Positions 52,505 through 60,488 of a stretch of DNA of 64,000 nt are shown one piece after another (positions within the stretch are counted from its first letter, which is position 1; each line of letters opens with the position of its first letter). The DNA is from QHVT01 sp036389275 (GTDB lineage: Bacteria > Acidobacteriota > Thermoanaerobaculia > Gp7-AA8). Under the pieces are notes generated by a model, which had not been told where the DNA came from, ran no database searches, and saw only the letters and a program-made list of their open reading frames with translations. The stretch is from the NCBI GenBank assembly GCA_036389275.1, contig DASVQE010000081.1, forward strand, positions 75,518 through 139,517. The letters run 5' to 3'. The position numbers and the translations under genes are program-made.

Positions 52505-54376
52505 GTGCCGTACAACGAGGACGAAGATACCGACCGGTTCGACCGGACGCTGTCGATGCGGCGCGTTCCGGCGGCGCGGCCTGCCGCGGCCGACGCCCAG
52601 ACCGACAAGCGCGTCACCGACCGCCGCCAGTCGAACGCGCGCATTCTCTTCGGCACCATCATCGTCATCGCCGTGCTGCATCTGTCGAAGCCGGTGGTGG
52701 TGCCGGTGGCGCTGGCGATCCTCTTCTCGTTTCTCCTCACGCCGATCGTGGTGCGGCTCGAGCGCACGTTCCTCCGGCGCAGCGGCGCCATCGCCTTGTC
52801 CCTCGGCCTGACCACGGCCGTCCTCGGCATCGGCGGCTGGTGGATCTATCAGCAGCTCAGCGCCGTCGCGCTCGAGTTGTCGAAGGCGGCGACGAGCGCG
52901 ACCGTCGACGAGAAGCTGCGCTTTTTGCGGCGCACCGGCGGCAGCACGATCGAGGTCGTCGAGCGGACGCTGCAACGCGTGGCCGACGCGCGCGAGCGTC
53001 CTGAGCGCGCCGACCTCAAAGTGCGCGTGATCCCGGACCGCAAGACCATCTCCGACCGTTACGAGGAAGTCGCGCCGACCGTCGAGGCGGTGGCGGCGGC
53101 GTTCCTGATCATCGTGGTCGTCTTCTTCCTGCTGCGCGACCGCGAACAGTTGCGAGACAAGTTGCTGCGGCTCGCCGGACGCGCGCATCTGACCGTCACC
53201 ACGCAGGCCATCGGCGAGACCGGGCAGCGCATCAGCCGCTACCTGCTGACCATCGCCCTGCTCAACGTCGGCTTCGGTTTGCTGATCGGGCTCGGCCTCT
53301 GGCTGCTGCGCGTGCCGCACGCGGCTCTCTGGGGCGTGCTCGCCGGACTGCTGCGCTTCGTGCCGTACATCGGCGCAGTGCTCAGCGCGGCCGCGCCGAC
53401 CTTCCTCGCCTTCGCCGTCTTTCCGAACTGGTACACGGCGCTCGCGGTCCTCGGCCTGTTCGTCTTCAGCGATCAGTTGATCGGCGGCTTCATCGAGCCG
53501 ATCGTGGTCGGCCATCGCGTCGGCGTCTCGCCGGTCGCGCTGCTGCTCGCGGCGATTTTCTGGGGATGGTTGTGGGGACCGGTGGGCCTGCTGCTGGCGA
53601 CGCCGATCACCGTCTGCCTCACCGTCGGCGGCGAGTTCATTCCGGCGCTGCGGATCTTCTCGATCATGTTCGGCAGCGAGGATCCGCTCGAGGGCTACCT
53701 CAGTTTCTACAACCGCCTGCTGCTGCGCGACCGCACCGGCGCCATCGCCATCGCCGACCGCTACGCCGAGTCGGCCACGATGGACGAGATGTTCACCGAC
53801 CTCTTCATCCCGACGCTGACGTTCGCGCAGGAAGAGCTCGACCGCAAGCGCATCACCCAGGCGCACGATCACTTCATCAAGGACGTCGTGCGCGAGCTGA
53901 TCATCCGCTTCGGCGACCGCAACGCCGGCACGCCCGATCCGGAGCGGCACATCGTCGCGGTGTCGGTCGCCGGCGAGCGGCTCTCGCTCGGCACGCTCAT
54001 GCTCACGCAGACGCTGCGCAGCGACAGCTACTCGGTCGACTACTTCACCGACCTGCCGGAGCAGGAGCTGGTGGCGTTCATCAACGAGGTGAAGCCGGAG
54101 GCGGTGTTCGTTTCCTGCTCGAATCCCGATCACCTCGAGCAGGGTTACGCGCTGCTGCAGTTGCTCTCCGCGAATTTCCCGGAGCTGGCCATCGTCGCCG
54201 GCGGCTCGGCGTTCTCGCGCGACCGCAGCCGCTCGCTGGCCGCAGGCGCGACGTACGTGCCGACCACGCTGAAGGAAGCGAAGGAAGACTTTCTCGCGCA
54301 GCGCAAAGGCGCGCGACGCAAGAGCGGCCGCATGACCTTCAGCGGAACGCGCTTCCGCGTGCCGCCGCCGGCCTGA
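52505..54376 (+). CDS. AI-2E family transporter fused to a B12-binding-like domain
   Basis: 623 residues. Residues about 45-400 form the eight-helix AI-2E (PerM/YdiK) transporter: LHLSKPVVVPVALAILFSFL, GLLRFVPYIGAVLSAAAPTF, FSDQLIGGFIEPIVVGHRVG and FWGWLWGPVGLLLATPIT. The transporter is followed by a helical linker (about 400-490) and an alpha/beta domain (about 490-590: HIVAVSVAGERLSLGTLMLT, the ELVAFINEVKPEAVFVSCSN strand-helix and ELAIVAGGSAFS) that looks like the cobalamin-binding fold. The DxHxxG lower-ligand motif is absent (GERLSLG at its position), so B12 itself may not bind by the usual histidine. GTG start set by the promoter. Ends in a basic tail. Confidence 0.88.
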   Translation: MPYNEDEDTDRFDRTLSMRRVPAARPAAADAQTDKRVTDRRQSNARILFGTIIVIAVLHLSKPVVVPVALAILFSFLLTPIVVRLERTFLRRSGAIALSLGLTTAVLGIGGWWIYQQLSAVALELSKAATSATVDEKLRFLRRTGGSTIEVVERTLQRVADARERPERADLKVRVIPDRKTISDRYEEVAPTVEAVAAAFLIIVVVFFLLRDREQLRDKLLRLAGRAHLTVTTQAIGETGQRISRYLLTIALLNVGFGLLIGLGLWLLRVPHAALWGVLAGLLRFVPYIGAVLSAAAPTFLAFAVFPNWYTALAVLGLFVFSDQLIGGFIEPIVVGHRVGVSPVALLLAAIFWGWLWGPVGLLLATPITVCLTVGGEFIPALRIFSIMFGSEDPLEGYLSFYNRLLLRDRTGAIAIADRYAESATMDEMFTDLFIPTLTFAQEELDRKRITQAHDHFIKDVVRELIIRFGDRNAGTPDPERHIVAVSVAGERLSLGTLMLTQTLRSDSYSVDYFTDLPEQELVAFINEVKPEAVFVSCSNPDHLEQGYALLQLLSANFPELAIVAGGSAFSRDRSRSLAAGATYVPTTLKEAKEDFLAQRKGARRKSGRMTFSGTRFRVPPPA

Positions 54377-54383
54377 CCCCGTG

Positions 54384-54477
54384 TGTCATCCCGAGCGTGA
54401 GCGAGGGACCTGGGCGGGCGGTGCGGACGTTTTGCCGCACCGCCCACCCAGGTCCCTCGCTGACGCTCGGGATGACA
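54384..54477. repeat. Long inverted repeat (hairpin) between convergent genes
   Basis: 43-bp arms (54384-54426 / 54435-54477, beginning TGTCATCCCGAGCG) with two mismatches and an 8-base loop. Second copy of the element at 7681-7782; again exactly between two convergent stops. Confidence 0.93.
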
Positions 54478-54482
54478 AGCGG

Positions 54483-54833
54483 TCATCCCGGCGGCCAGCC
54501 GAACCTGCGCCCGCCGAGGATGTGCACGTGGATGTGAAACACCGTCTGTCCCGCGGCTTCGCCGTTGTTGATGACCAGGCGATAGCCGTCTTCCGGCAGG
54601 TGCAGCTCGCGCGCGATTTGCGACGCGCGGACGATGGTGGTGCCGATGGTCTGCGCGTCCGCCTCGGTGAGGTCGTCGAGCGCGGCGATGTGCTTGCGCG
54701 GGATGACCAGCACGTGCGTCGGCGCCTGCGGATTGATGTCGTGGAACGCGACGACGTCGCCGTCCTCGTGCAGTTTCTTCGCCGGAATCGCGCCGCCGGC
54801 GATGCGGCAGAAGAGGCACTGGTCGTTACCCAT
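54483..54833 (-). CDS. HIT family nucleotide-binding protein
   Basis: 116 residues. Histidine triad HIHVHILGG near the C-terminus, with zinc-type CLFCRIAGGAIPAKKLHEDG at the start and HVLVIPRKHI; Hint/HinT branch, hydrolysing adenosine phosphoramidates. Its ATG lies 8 bases inside the prmC end, so it is coupled, but TATTAT 6 bases upstream could also give it its own start of transcription. Confidence 0.94.
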   Translation of the reverse strand: MGNDQCLFCRIAGGAIPAKKLHEDGDVVAFHDINPQAPTHVLVIPRKHIAALDDLTEADAQTIGTTIVRASQIARELHLPEDGYRLVINNGEAAGQTVFHIHVHILGGRRFGWPPG

Positions 54834-55647
54834 CGCTCGATAATACGACGACGCGCGGAATGCCCGCGAGGTCGGGCAAAAACGCTTCCACGACGTAGCC
54901 TTTCGCCGCCGCGATCGCGCGAATCGCTTCCTCCTGACCATACCCGACTTCGAGAATCACGCGCGCGTTTGCGGCGAGCCGCGCATGCGCGTCGCCCATC
55001 AGCCGCTCGATGAGCTCCGTGCCGCGCGGCCCCGGTGTGAGCGCCATGCGCGGCTCGTGAATGCGCACCTCGACCGCGAGCTGCTCGTACTCCGCGAGCG
55101 GCACGTACGGCGGATTCGAGACCACCAGATCGAACGTGCCGCGCACGCCGCCGAAGAGATCGGACGCGGCCAGCGCGACGTGCGACTGCAGCGCGTCGCG
55201 ATTCTTCGCCGCGACCGCGAGCGCGTCGAGCGAGCGGTCGACGCTGACCACGCGCAGGTCGGGACGCTCGCGCTCGATGGTGATGGCGATGCAGCCGCTG
55301 CCGCTGCCGATGTCGAGCACGCGTCCGTTGCGCGGCGCGCGCTCGAGCGCCGCCTCGACCAGCAGCTCCGTTTCGGGACGGGGAATCAGCACGCGGTCGT
55401 CGACGAAGAACGTGCGCGCGTAGAACTCGGTTTTGCCGCGGAGGTACTGCAGCGGCTCGCCGGCGTAGCGTCGCGCGAGCTGCGCCTCGAGCGGCGCGGC
55501 GTCGATGACGGTGTCGCCGTACGCGATCAAAAAGGCGATCGGTTTGCCGAGGAGGTCCGACAGCAGCAGGTCGACCTCGCGCGGGTTGATGCCGCGCTCG
55601 AGCGCCTGCTCGCGATGATGCGACCGCACTTCATCGATCGTCGGCAT
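54826..55647 (-). CDS. prmC: Release factor glutamine methyltransferase PrmC
   Basis: Methylates the GGQ glutamine of peptide-chain release factors. 273 residues. The N-terminal helical domain is followed by QYLRGKTEFYARTFFVDDRV then LIPRPETELLVE, the SAM site RVLDIGSGSGCIAI, and the catalytic FDLVVSNPPYVP. Its start is 16 bases inside the upstream ABC gene. The operon order ABC-prmC-HIT is not a known functional unit. Confidence 0.95.
   Translation of the reverse strand: MPTIDEVRSHHREQALERGINPREVDLLLSDLLGKPIAFLIAYGDTVIDAAPLEAQLARRYAGEPLQYLRGKTEFYARTFFVDDRVLIPRPETELLVEAALERAPRNGRVLDIGSGSGCIAITIERERPDLRVVSVDRSLDALAVAAKNRDALQSHVALAASDLFGGVRGTFDLVVSNPPYVPLAEYEQLAVEVRIHEPRMALTPGPRGTELIERLMGDAHARLAANARVILEVGYGQEEAIRAIAAAKGYVVEAFLPDLAGIPRVVVLSSDG
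54840..54845 (-). promoter_or_regulatory. Possible internal -10 element (TATTAT) for the HIT gene
   Basis: TATTAT on the minus strand inside the last codons of prmC, 6 bases before the HIT ATG. The coding constraint of prmC weakens the case. Confidence 0.35.
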
Positions 55648-56353
55648 CGGCGAACGTCAGCTCGAGGAACGCGTCCTCGAGCGCCGCATCCTTCCGCAGC
55701 TCCGCCGTCGTCCCGCTGGCCACGATGCGTCCGCGGTTGATGATGGCGATGCGGTCGCACACCGCCTCCGCCACCGACAGCGTGTGCGTGGTGAGGAAGA
55801 CCGTCTTCCCTTCGTCGGCGAGCCGGCGGAAGAGCTGCTTGACCTGCCGCTGCGCGAGCGCGTCGAGCCCGACCATCGGCTCGTCGATCACCAGCACGGC
55901 CGGGTCGTGTACGAGCGCGGAGACGATCACCAGCTTCTGCTTCATCCCGTGCGAGAGGTTCTCGATGCGCGCGTCGATCCAGTCGCCGAGGCCGAACCAG
56001 CGCAGCAGCTCGACCGCGCGCGGCTCGCACGCGGACCAGTCGCGGCGATAGAGGTCGGCCACGAAGTGCAGGAGCTCGCGGCCGGTCAGCTTCTCGTACA
56101 GATACGGCCGGTCGGGGACGTATCCCATGGCCGCTTTCGCGCGCACCGGCTCGGCGGCGACGTCGATGCCGTTCACGAGCACGCTTCCGGATGTCGGCAG
56201 CGAGAGGCCGGAGATGATGCGGATGGTGGTCGTCTTGCCGGCGCCGTTCGGGCCGAGGAAGCCGAAAATCGCGCCGCTCTCGGCGCGGAGCGAGAGGTGG
56301 TCCACCGCCGTGAAATCGCCGTATCGTTTCGTGAGGTCGCGGATCTCGATCAT
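55631..56353 (-). CDS. ABC transporter ATP-binding protein
   Basis: 240 residues. Walker A FGFLGPNGAGKTTTIRIISG, signature ENLSHGMKQKLVIVSALVHD, Walker B VLVIDEPMVGLDALAQRQ and H-loop FLTTHTLS. It is the single-domain exporter type (CcmA/drug or NatA-like), in which the permease is a separate protein; no permease gene is adjacent. ATG 56353 is preferred; ATG 56368 five codons earlier lies in the heptamer repeat and is possible. Confidence 0.93.
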   Translation of the reverse strand: MIEIRDLTKRYGDFTAVDHLSLRAESGAIFGFLGPNGAGKTTTIRIISGLSLPTSGSVLVNGIDVAAEPVRAKAAMGYVPDRPYLYEKLTGRELLHFVADLYRRDWSACEPRAVELLRWFGLGDWIDARIENLSHGMKQKLVIVSALVHDPAVLVIDEPMVGLDALAQRQVKQLFRRLADEGKTVFLTTHTLSVAEAVCDRIAIINRGRIVASGTTAELRKDAALEDAFLELTFADADDR

Positions 56354-56363
56354 GACGGTGTCA

Positions 56364-56391
56364 GGCATGAGGCATGAGGGATGAGGCATGA
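56364..56391. repeat. Heptamer tandem repeat, unit GGCATGA, four copies
   Basis: GGCATGA, GGCATGA, GGGATGA, GGCATGA. It occupies the upstream region of the ABC gene and contains alternative in-frame ATG codons for it on the minus strand. Confidence 0.85.
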
Positions 56392-56455
56392 GGTATCGCC
56401 CGAGGGTATCATCCGGACGCGAGATAACCTTCCGTGCGCCTGTTCGTAAGAAATC

Positions 56456-57040
56456 ATGGCAGATCGTGAGCAGCTCGATGACCGCACCCTCGTGGAGCGG
56501 ATCCTCGGCGGCGACCGGGATCTTTTCAACGCGCTGGTGACGCGCTATCAGAAACGCGTCGTCAACTACGTGTATCGCATCACCCACCGCTACGAAGAAG
56601 CGCACGATCTGACGCAGGAAATCTTCGTGAAGGTGTACCTCGCACTCGACCGTTACGATCCGAAGTATCAGTTCTCGACCTGGCTGTTCCGGATCGCGCA
56701 GAACAGCGCCATCGACGCGCTGCGGAAGAAGTCCATCTCCGAGGTGCCGCTGGCGCGGCCGGCGGACGACGAAGACCAGAAGGATCGCGAGTTCGCCGAC
56801 GGCGGCGTCTCGCCGTACCGCGCGCTGAAGAACAAGCAGCTCAGCGCCGCCATCGACGACGCGGTCGGCAAACTGCCGCCCGACTATCGCGAGCTGATTC
56901 AACTGCGGCACTTCGCAGAGCTCTCGTACGAAGAGATCGCCTCGATGAAAAAGCTGCCGCTCGGCACCGTGAAGAACAAACTCTTCCGGGCGCGCAACCT
57001 GCTCAAGGAAGCGCTCGGCGGATTCGTGGAACCCCTATGA
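56456..57040 (+). CDS. ECF sigma factor, RpoE-like
   Basis: 194 residues. Region 2 LVTRYQKRVVNYVYRITHRY ... DLTQEIFVKVYLALDRYDP and FSTWLFRIAQNSAIDALRKK; region 4 LPPDYRELIQLRHFAELSYE then GTVKNKLFRARNLLKEAL. Redirects RNA polymerase to a stress or envelope regulon. Overlaps by ATGA with the next gene, which has the features of its anti-sigma factor. An upstream -35/-10 for autoregulation could not be defined; 56401-56455 contains GATAACC but nothing firm. Confidence 0.94.
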   Translation: MADREQLDDRTLVERILGGDRDLFNALVTRYQKRVVNYVYRITHRYEEAHDLTQEIFVKVYLALDRYDPKYQFSTWLFRIAQNSAIDALRKKSISEVPLARPADDEDQKDREFADGGVSPYRALKNKQLSAAIDDAVGKLPPDYRELIQLRHFAELSYEEIASMKKLPLGTVKNKLFRARNLLKEALGGFVEPL

Positions 57041-57453
57041 CCTGTGACGACTACCTGGAAGATCCGGAAGCGAATGCCGCGCATCTGGAGTCGTGTGCGG
57101 CCTGCCGCGCGATGACCGAGGAGCTCGATGGTGAGATCGAGGTCGCGCCGCGCGTGGTCGATCTCGCTGCGCTGCCGCTCGCGCCGTGGGAAGGTGCGCA
57201 GCATCGCACCTGGCCGCTCGTGATCTCCGGTCTCGTGGCCGCGCTCGTGCTCGCGGCGGTGCTCTGGATCGCCACGGGTCTCTCGCCGGTGCAGGCGCTC
57301 GCGTCGACGGTGCCGTCGTGGCGCGCCATCGTGCCGATGCTGCAACTGACCGGCCGCGTCCTCGGCCCCGGCGCCGTGGCCGCGCTTTTCGTCGTCATCA
57401 ACGCCATCCTCTTCCTGCTGCTGCGCCGCGCGCCGAAAGGGCTCGATGTTTAA
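57037..57453 (+). CDS. Zinc-finger anti-sigma factor, membrane bound
   Basis: 138 residues. The N-terminus has the ZAS motif His-x3-Cys-x2-Cys (AAHLESCAACRAMTEELD, about 13-30), which holds ECF sigma factors at the membrane. Two hydrophobic helices follow (about 60-82 and 108-128). Coupled to the sigma gene by ATGA and to the following membrane gene by an 8-base overlap. Confidence 0.88.
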   Translation: MTCDDYLEDPEANAAHLESCAACRAMTEELDGEIEVAPRVVDLAALPLAPWEGAQHRTWPLVISGLVAALVLAAVLWIATGLSPVQALASTVPSWRAIVPMLQLTGRVLGPGAVAALFVVINAILFLLLRRAPKGLDV

Positions 57454-58330
57454 GCGGCTGGTCGTTCCGCTGGTCGTCGTAGCCGCGGTGGCGGTGCTCT
57501 GCATGGTCGTGCTGCCGGCCGGCGCGACGAACGCGTTCTCCGCGGCCAACGACACCTACATCGTCGGCGGCAACGCGCGCATCGACCATCCCGTCGCCGG
57601 CAGCGTGCAGGTCTACGGCGGGCACGTGGTCATCGCCAGCGAGATCCGCCGCGACCTGGTGGTCCTCGGCGGCAGCGTGACGTTCGAAGGCGCCGGCCGC
57701 GTCGAGCGCAATCTGATCTACGCGGCGAGCACGGTCTCGAACGCCGACGATCGCGTGCAAGGGCACATCTATCCGCTGGCGTCGCTGCAAGGCGCGGCGG
57801 CGTCGCTGGCGCAGACGGCCATCGTCGCCTCGATGCTGCTGGTGTGGCTGCTGACCGCGATCGTGGTGACGCTCATGAGCGGCCGCGAGATCCGCACGTC
57901 GTCGGTCGAAGTGCGCGGCAGCGCGTTGCACTGCTTCGTCCTCGGGCTGGTGGCGCTGACGAGCTTCGTGCTCACCGCCATCGCGTTCAGCTACCTCGTG
58001 CCGTACGTGGTCGGCATTCCGCTGCTCGCCGCGCTGGCGGTGTTCGCGGTGCTGACGAAGGTGTACGGGATGATCGCGGTCTTTCACGCGATCGGGACGA
58101 TCGTGGCCGGCGCGCGCTCGCGCGAGCAGCTCGCGCAGCGGCGGTGGCTGCGCGGCGATCTGGCCATGGCCGTCGTCGGCGTGCTGATCCTCGGCGCGCT
58201 GCGGCTGGTGCCGGTGGTGGGCACGCTGGCCTGGGCGCTGGCGAGCATCTTCGGCGTCGGCACCGCGCTGGCGACGAAGTTCGGCCGCCGCGAGCCGTGG
58301 TTCCTGGCCTGGCGTCCTGCCGAGGCGTGA
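57446..58330 (+). CDS. Membrane protein with bactofilin-like beta region
   Basis: 294 residues. Signal or anchor helix (about 5-25), then a short beta-helix of repeated turns (NDTYIVGGNARIDHPVAGSV, VQVYGGHVVIASEIRRDLVV, LGGSVTFEGAGRVERNLIY) like polymer-forming bactofilin domains. Four or more transmembrane helices follow (about 115-270). Third gene of the sigma/anti-sigma operon, so probably an envelope stress target or sensor; this is inference. Confidence 0.75.
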   Translation: MFKRLVVPLVVVAAVAVLCMVVLPAGATNAFSAANDTYIVGGNARIDHPVAGSVQVYGGHVVIASEIRRDLVVLGGSVTFEGAGRVERNLIYAASTVSNADDRVQGHIYPLASLQGAAASLAQTAIVASMLLVWLLTAIVVTLMSGREIRTSSVEVRGSALHCFVLGLVALTSFVLTAIAFSYLVPYVVGIPLLAALAVFAVLTKVYGMIAVFHAIGTIVAGARSREQLAQRRWLRGDLAMAVVGVLILGALRLVPVVGTLAWALASIFGVGTALATKFGRREPWFLAWRPAEA

Positions 58331-58332
58331 GA

Positions 58333-58338
58333 TATAGT
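58333..58338 (+). promoter_or_regulatory. -10 element (TATAGT) of the arsR-SRPBCC operon
   Basis: TATAGT 7 bases before ATG 58346. Its last two bases overlap the operator palindrome. Confidence 0.6.
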
Positions 58339-58354
58339 TAGGCGGATGCCTAAC
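58337..58354 (+). promoter_or_regulatory. Probable ArsR operator spanning the start codon
   Basis: Perfect inverted repeat GTTAGGC-GGAT-GCCTAAC. It begins in the -10 element and ends in the third codon of arsR, so a bound dimer would block transcription of a leaderless message. Confidence 0.7.
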
Positions 58355-58681
58355 CATGCCGCGCTGACCGCCGTCTTCCAGGCGCTCTCCGATCCGACGC
58401 GCCGCGCCGTGGTCGAGCGGCTGAGCAGCGGCCCGGCCACGGTCAGCGAGCTGGCCGAGCCGTTCGCGATGGCGCTGCCGTCGTTCTCGCAGCACCTGCG
58501 CGTGCTCGAGCAGTGCGGCCTGGTCTGCTCGCGCAAGCACGGCCGCGTGCGCACCTACCGGCTGCAGTCGAAGCCGTTGCGCTCGGCGGAGCAGTGGATG
58601 GAAAAGCAGCGCGCCCAGTGGGAGCGCCGCCTGGACCAGCTCGACGAATATCTGATGGATTTGAAGGAGCAGAAGAAATGA
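58346..58681 (+). CDS. ArsR-family winged-helix repressor
   Basis: 111 residues: ALTAVFQALSDPTRRAVVER then LSSGPATVSELAEPFAMALPSF and SQHLRVLEQCGLVCSRKHGR, the typical ArsR winged helix. It lacks the CxC metal site of classical ArsR and belongs to the branch that partners with SRPBCC proteins. Probably represses its own operon through the adjacent palindrome. Overlaps the next gene by ATGA. Confidence 0.94.
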   Translation: MPNHAALTAVFQALSDPTRRAVVERLSSGPATVSELAEPFAMALPSFSQHLRVLEQCGLVCSRKHGRVRTYRLQSKPLRSAEQWMEKQRAQWERRLDQLDEYLMDLKEQKK

Positions 58682-59154
58682 TCGATCCCGCACTCGACCT
58701 CGTCCTCGACCGCTACGTCGATGTCCCGCCGCAGCTCGTCTGGGCCGCATGGACGCAGCCGGAGCACCTCAAACATTGGTTCTGCCCGCGGCCGTGGATG
58801 GTGGCGGAGTGCGAGCTCGATCTCCGCCCGGGCGGCCGCTTCTACACGCTCATGCGCGGCCCCGACGGCACGGAGTTCGGCGGCACCGGCTGCTTCCTCG
58901 AGTTGGTGCCGAACGAGCGGATCGTCTGGACATCCGCCCTCGGCGAGAACTGGCGTCCGAACGACGTTCCGCCGCAGGCGCCGACCTTCACCGCCATCGT
59001 GTCGCTGAAAGCCGAAGGCAGCGGCACGCGGTATCACGTGGTGGCCATGCACAAGAACGCAGCCGATCGCGACGCGCACAACGCGATGGGATTCGAAGGC
59101 GGCTGGAGCACCGCGGCCGACCAGCTCGTCGAGTATATGAAGGCGCGAGCCTAA
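58678..59154 (+). CDS. SRPBCC (AHSA1-type) ligand-binding protein
   Basis: 158 residues. VDVPPQLVWAAWTQPEHLKH followed by WFCPRPWMV, then DLRPGGRFYTLMRGPDG and the C-terminal MGFEGGWSTAADQLVEYM are typical of the AHSA1/CalC branch, a helix-grip fold that binds hydrophobic ligands. In such pairs it may hold the ligand sensed by the ArsR partner. Its stop overlaps the end of icd on the other strand by 4 bases. Confidence 0.93.
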   Translation: MIDPALDLVLDRYVDVPPQLVWAAWTQPEHLKHWFCPRPWMVAECELDLRPGGRFYTLMRGPDGTEFGGTGCFLELVPNERIVWTSALGENWRPNDVPPQAPTFTAIVSLKAEGSGTRYHVVAMHKNAADRDAHNAMGFEGGWSTAADQLVEYMKARA

Positions 59155-60386
59155 ATATTCTCGACGATGTACTTCGCGAACTCGCTGGTCTTCACCTTCG
59201 TGGCGCCGGCCATCTGCCGCTCGAGGTCGTACGTGACCTTCTTCTGCTGAATGGTGCGGGCCACGCCGCGCTCGATGCCGTCGGCGGCTTCGAACCACTT
59301 CAGGTGGCGCAGCAGCATCACGCCGGAGAGGATCAGCGAGCCGGGATTGATCACGTCCTGGTCCGCGTACTTTGGCGCGGTGCCGTGCGTCGCCTCGAAG
59401 ATGGCCACTTCGTCCGATTCGTTTGAGCCGGGCGCCATGCCGAGGCCGCCGACCTGCGCGGCGAGAGCATCGGAGAGATAGTCGCCGTTGAGGTTCGTAG
59501 TGGCGATGACCGAGTACTCGGCCGGGCGCAGCAGCACCTGCTGGAACATCGAGTCCGCGATGCGGTCCTTGATGACGATCTTTCCTTCCGGCGCCGCGCC
59601 GCTGACTTCCGACTCCGGAATGGTCACGCTGCCGAATTCTTCTTTCGCCACCTGGTAGCCCCAGTCCTTGAAGGCTCCCTCGGTGAATTTCATGATGTTG
59701 CCTTTGTGCACGAGCGTCACCGAGTCGCGCTTGGTCGCGATCGCGTACTCGATCGCTTTGCGCACCAGCCGCTTCGAGCCGAACTCCGAGACCGGCTTGA
59801 TGCCGATGGCCGACTTCTCGCGGATCTTGCCGGTGGTGCGGCGCTCCATCGAGTTGAGGAAGCCGATGACCTGATTGGCGAGGTCGGAGTCCGCCGGCCA
59901 CTCGATGCCCGCGTACACGTCCTCGGTGTTCTCGCGGAAGATGATCATGTCCACCTTCTGCGGCTCGCGCACCGGCGAAGGCACGCCTTCGAAGTAGCGC
60001 ACCGGCCGCACGCACGCGTAGAGGTCGAGCACCTGGCGCAGGGTGACGTTGAGCGAGCGGATGCCGCCGCCGACCGGAGTGGCGAGCGGCCCTTTGATGG
60101 AGACGCGGTAGTGCGCGAGATGATCGAGCGTCTCCTGCGGCAGCCATTCGCCGAACTGCGCGTTCGCCTTCTCGCCGGCGAAGACCTCGTGCCAGTGGAT
60201 GCGCCGCTTGCCGCCGTAGAGTTTCTCGACGGCGCCGTCGATGACGTACCGCGTCGCGCGCCAGATGTCCGGCCCGGTGCCGTCGCCCTCGATGTACGGA
60301 ATGATCGGATCGTCGGGTACGACGAGGCGGTTGTTCTCATATCCGATGCGGGTGCCGGAGGTTGGGTGCGCGATGCGTTCGGCCAT
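59151..60386 (-). CDS. icd: Isocitrate dehydrogenase, NADP type
   Basis: TCA-cycle enzyme, isocitrate to 2-oxoglutarate. 411 residues. NNRLVVPDDPIIPYIEGDGT, the substrate loop region GGIRSLNVTLRQVLDLYACV then RPVRYF, the phosphorylatable-serine equivalent in GGGIRSLNV, TLVHKGNIMKFTEGAFKDWG, and GTAPKYADQDVINPGSLI. TAGAGT 9 bases upstream of ATG 60386 gives a leaderless start. Monocistronic. Confidence 0.96.
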   Translation of the reverse strand: MAERIAHPTSGTRIGYENNRLVVPDDPIIPYIEGDGTGPDIWRATRYVIDGAVEKLYGGKRRIHWHEVFAGEKANAQFGEWLPQETLDHLAHYRVSIKGPLATPVGGGIRSLNVTLRQVLDLYACVRPVRYFEGVPSPVREPQKVDMIIFRENTEDVYAGIEWPADSDLANQVIGFLNSMERRTTGKIREKSAIGIKPVSEFGSKRLVRKAIEYAIATKRDSVTLVHKGNIMKFTEGAFKDWGYQVAKEEFGSVTIPESEVSGAAPEGKIVIKDRIADSMFQQVLLRPAEYSVIATTNLNGDYLSDALAAQVGGLGMAPGSNESDEVAIFEATHGTAPKYADQDVINPGSLILSGVMLLRHLKWFEAADGIERGVARTIQQKKVTYDLERQMAGATKVKTSEFAKYIVENI

Positions 60387-60395
60387 AGCGCGCGG

Positions 60396-60401
60396 ACTCT
60401 A
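60396..60401 (-). promoter_or_regulatory. -10 element (TAGAGT) of icd
   Basis: TAGAGT on the minus strand, 9 bases before ATG 60386; no ribosome binding site. Confidence 0.6.
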
Positions 60402-60488
60402 GCGAAACGCAACGCGCCGGGCAACCGGGCGCGTCACCGAGCAGAGAAAATCGGGATCGCGGTCCGTCTCACCGGATGGAGGTGGTCC

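Noticed and set aside
48657..54133. Long minus-strand open frames opposite the aldo/keto reductase, uvrA and AI-2E genes
   Set aside because: Same antisense effect of GC-rich codons; the plus-strand genes are certain.
54361..54482. Insertion sequence remnant at the 54384 hairpin
   Set aside because: No transposase frame or target duplication; the same hairpin at 7681 is also confined to a convergent gap, so a fold element is more likely.
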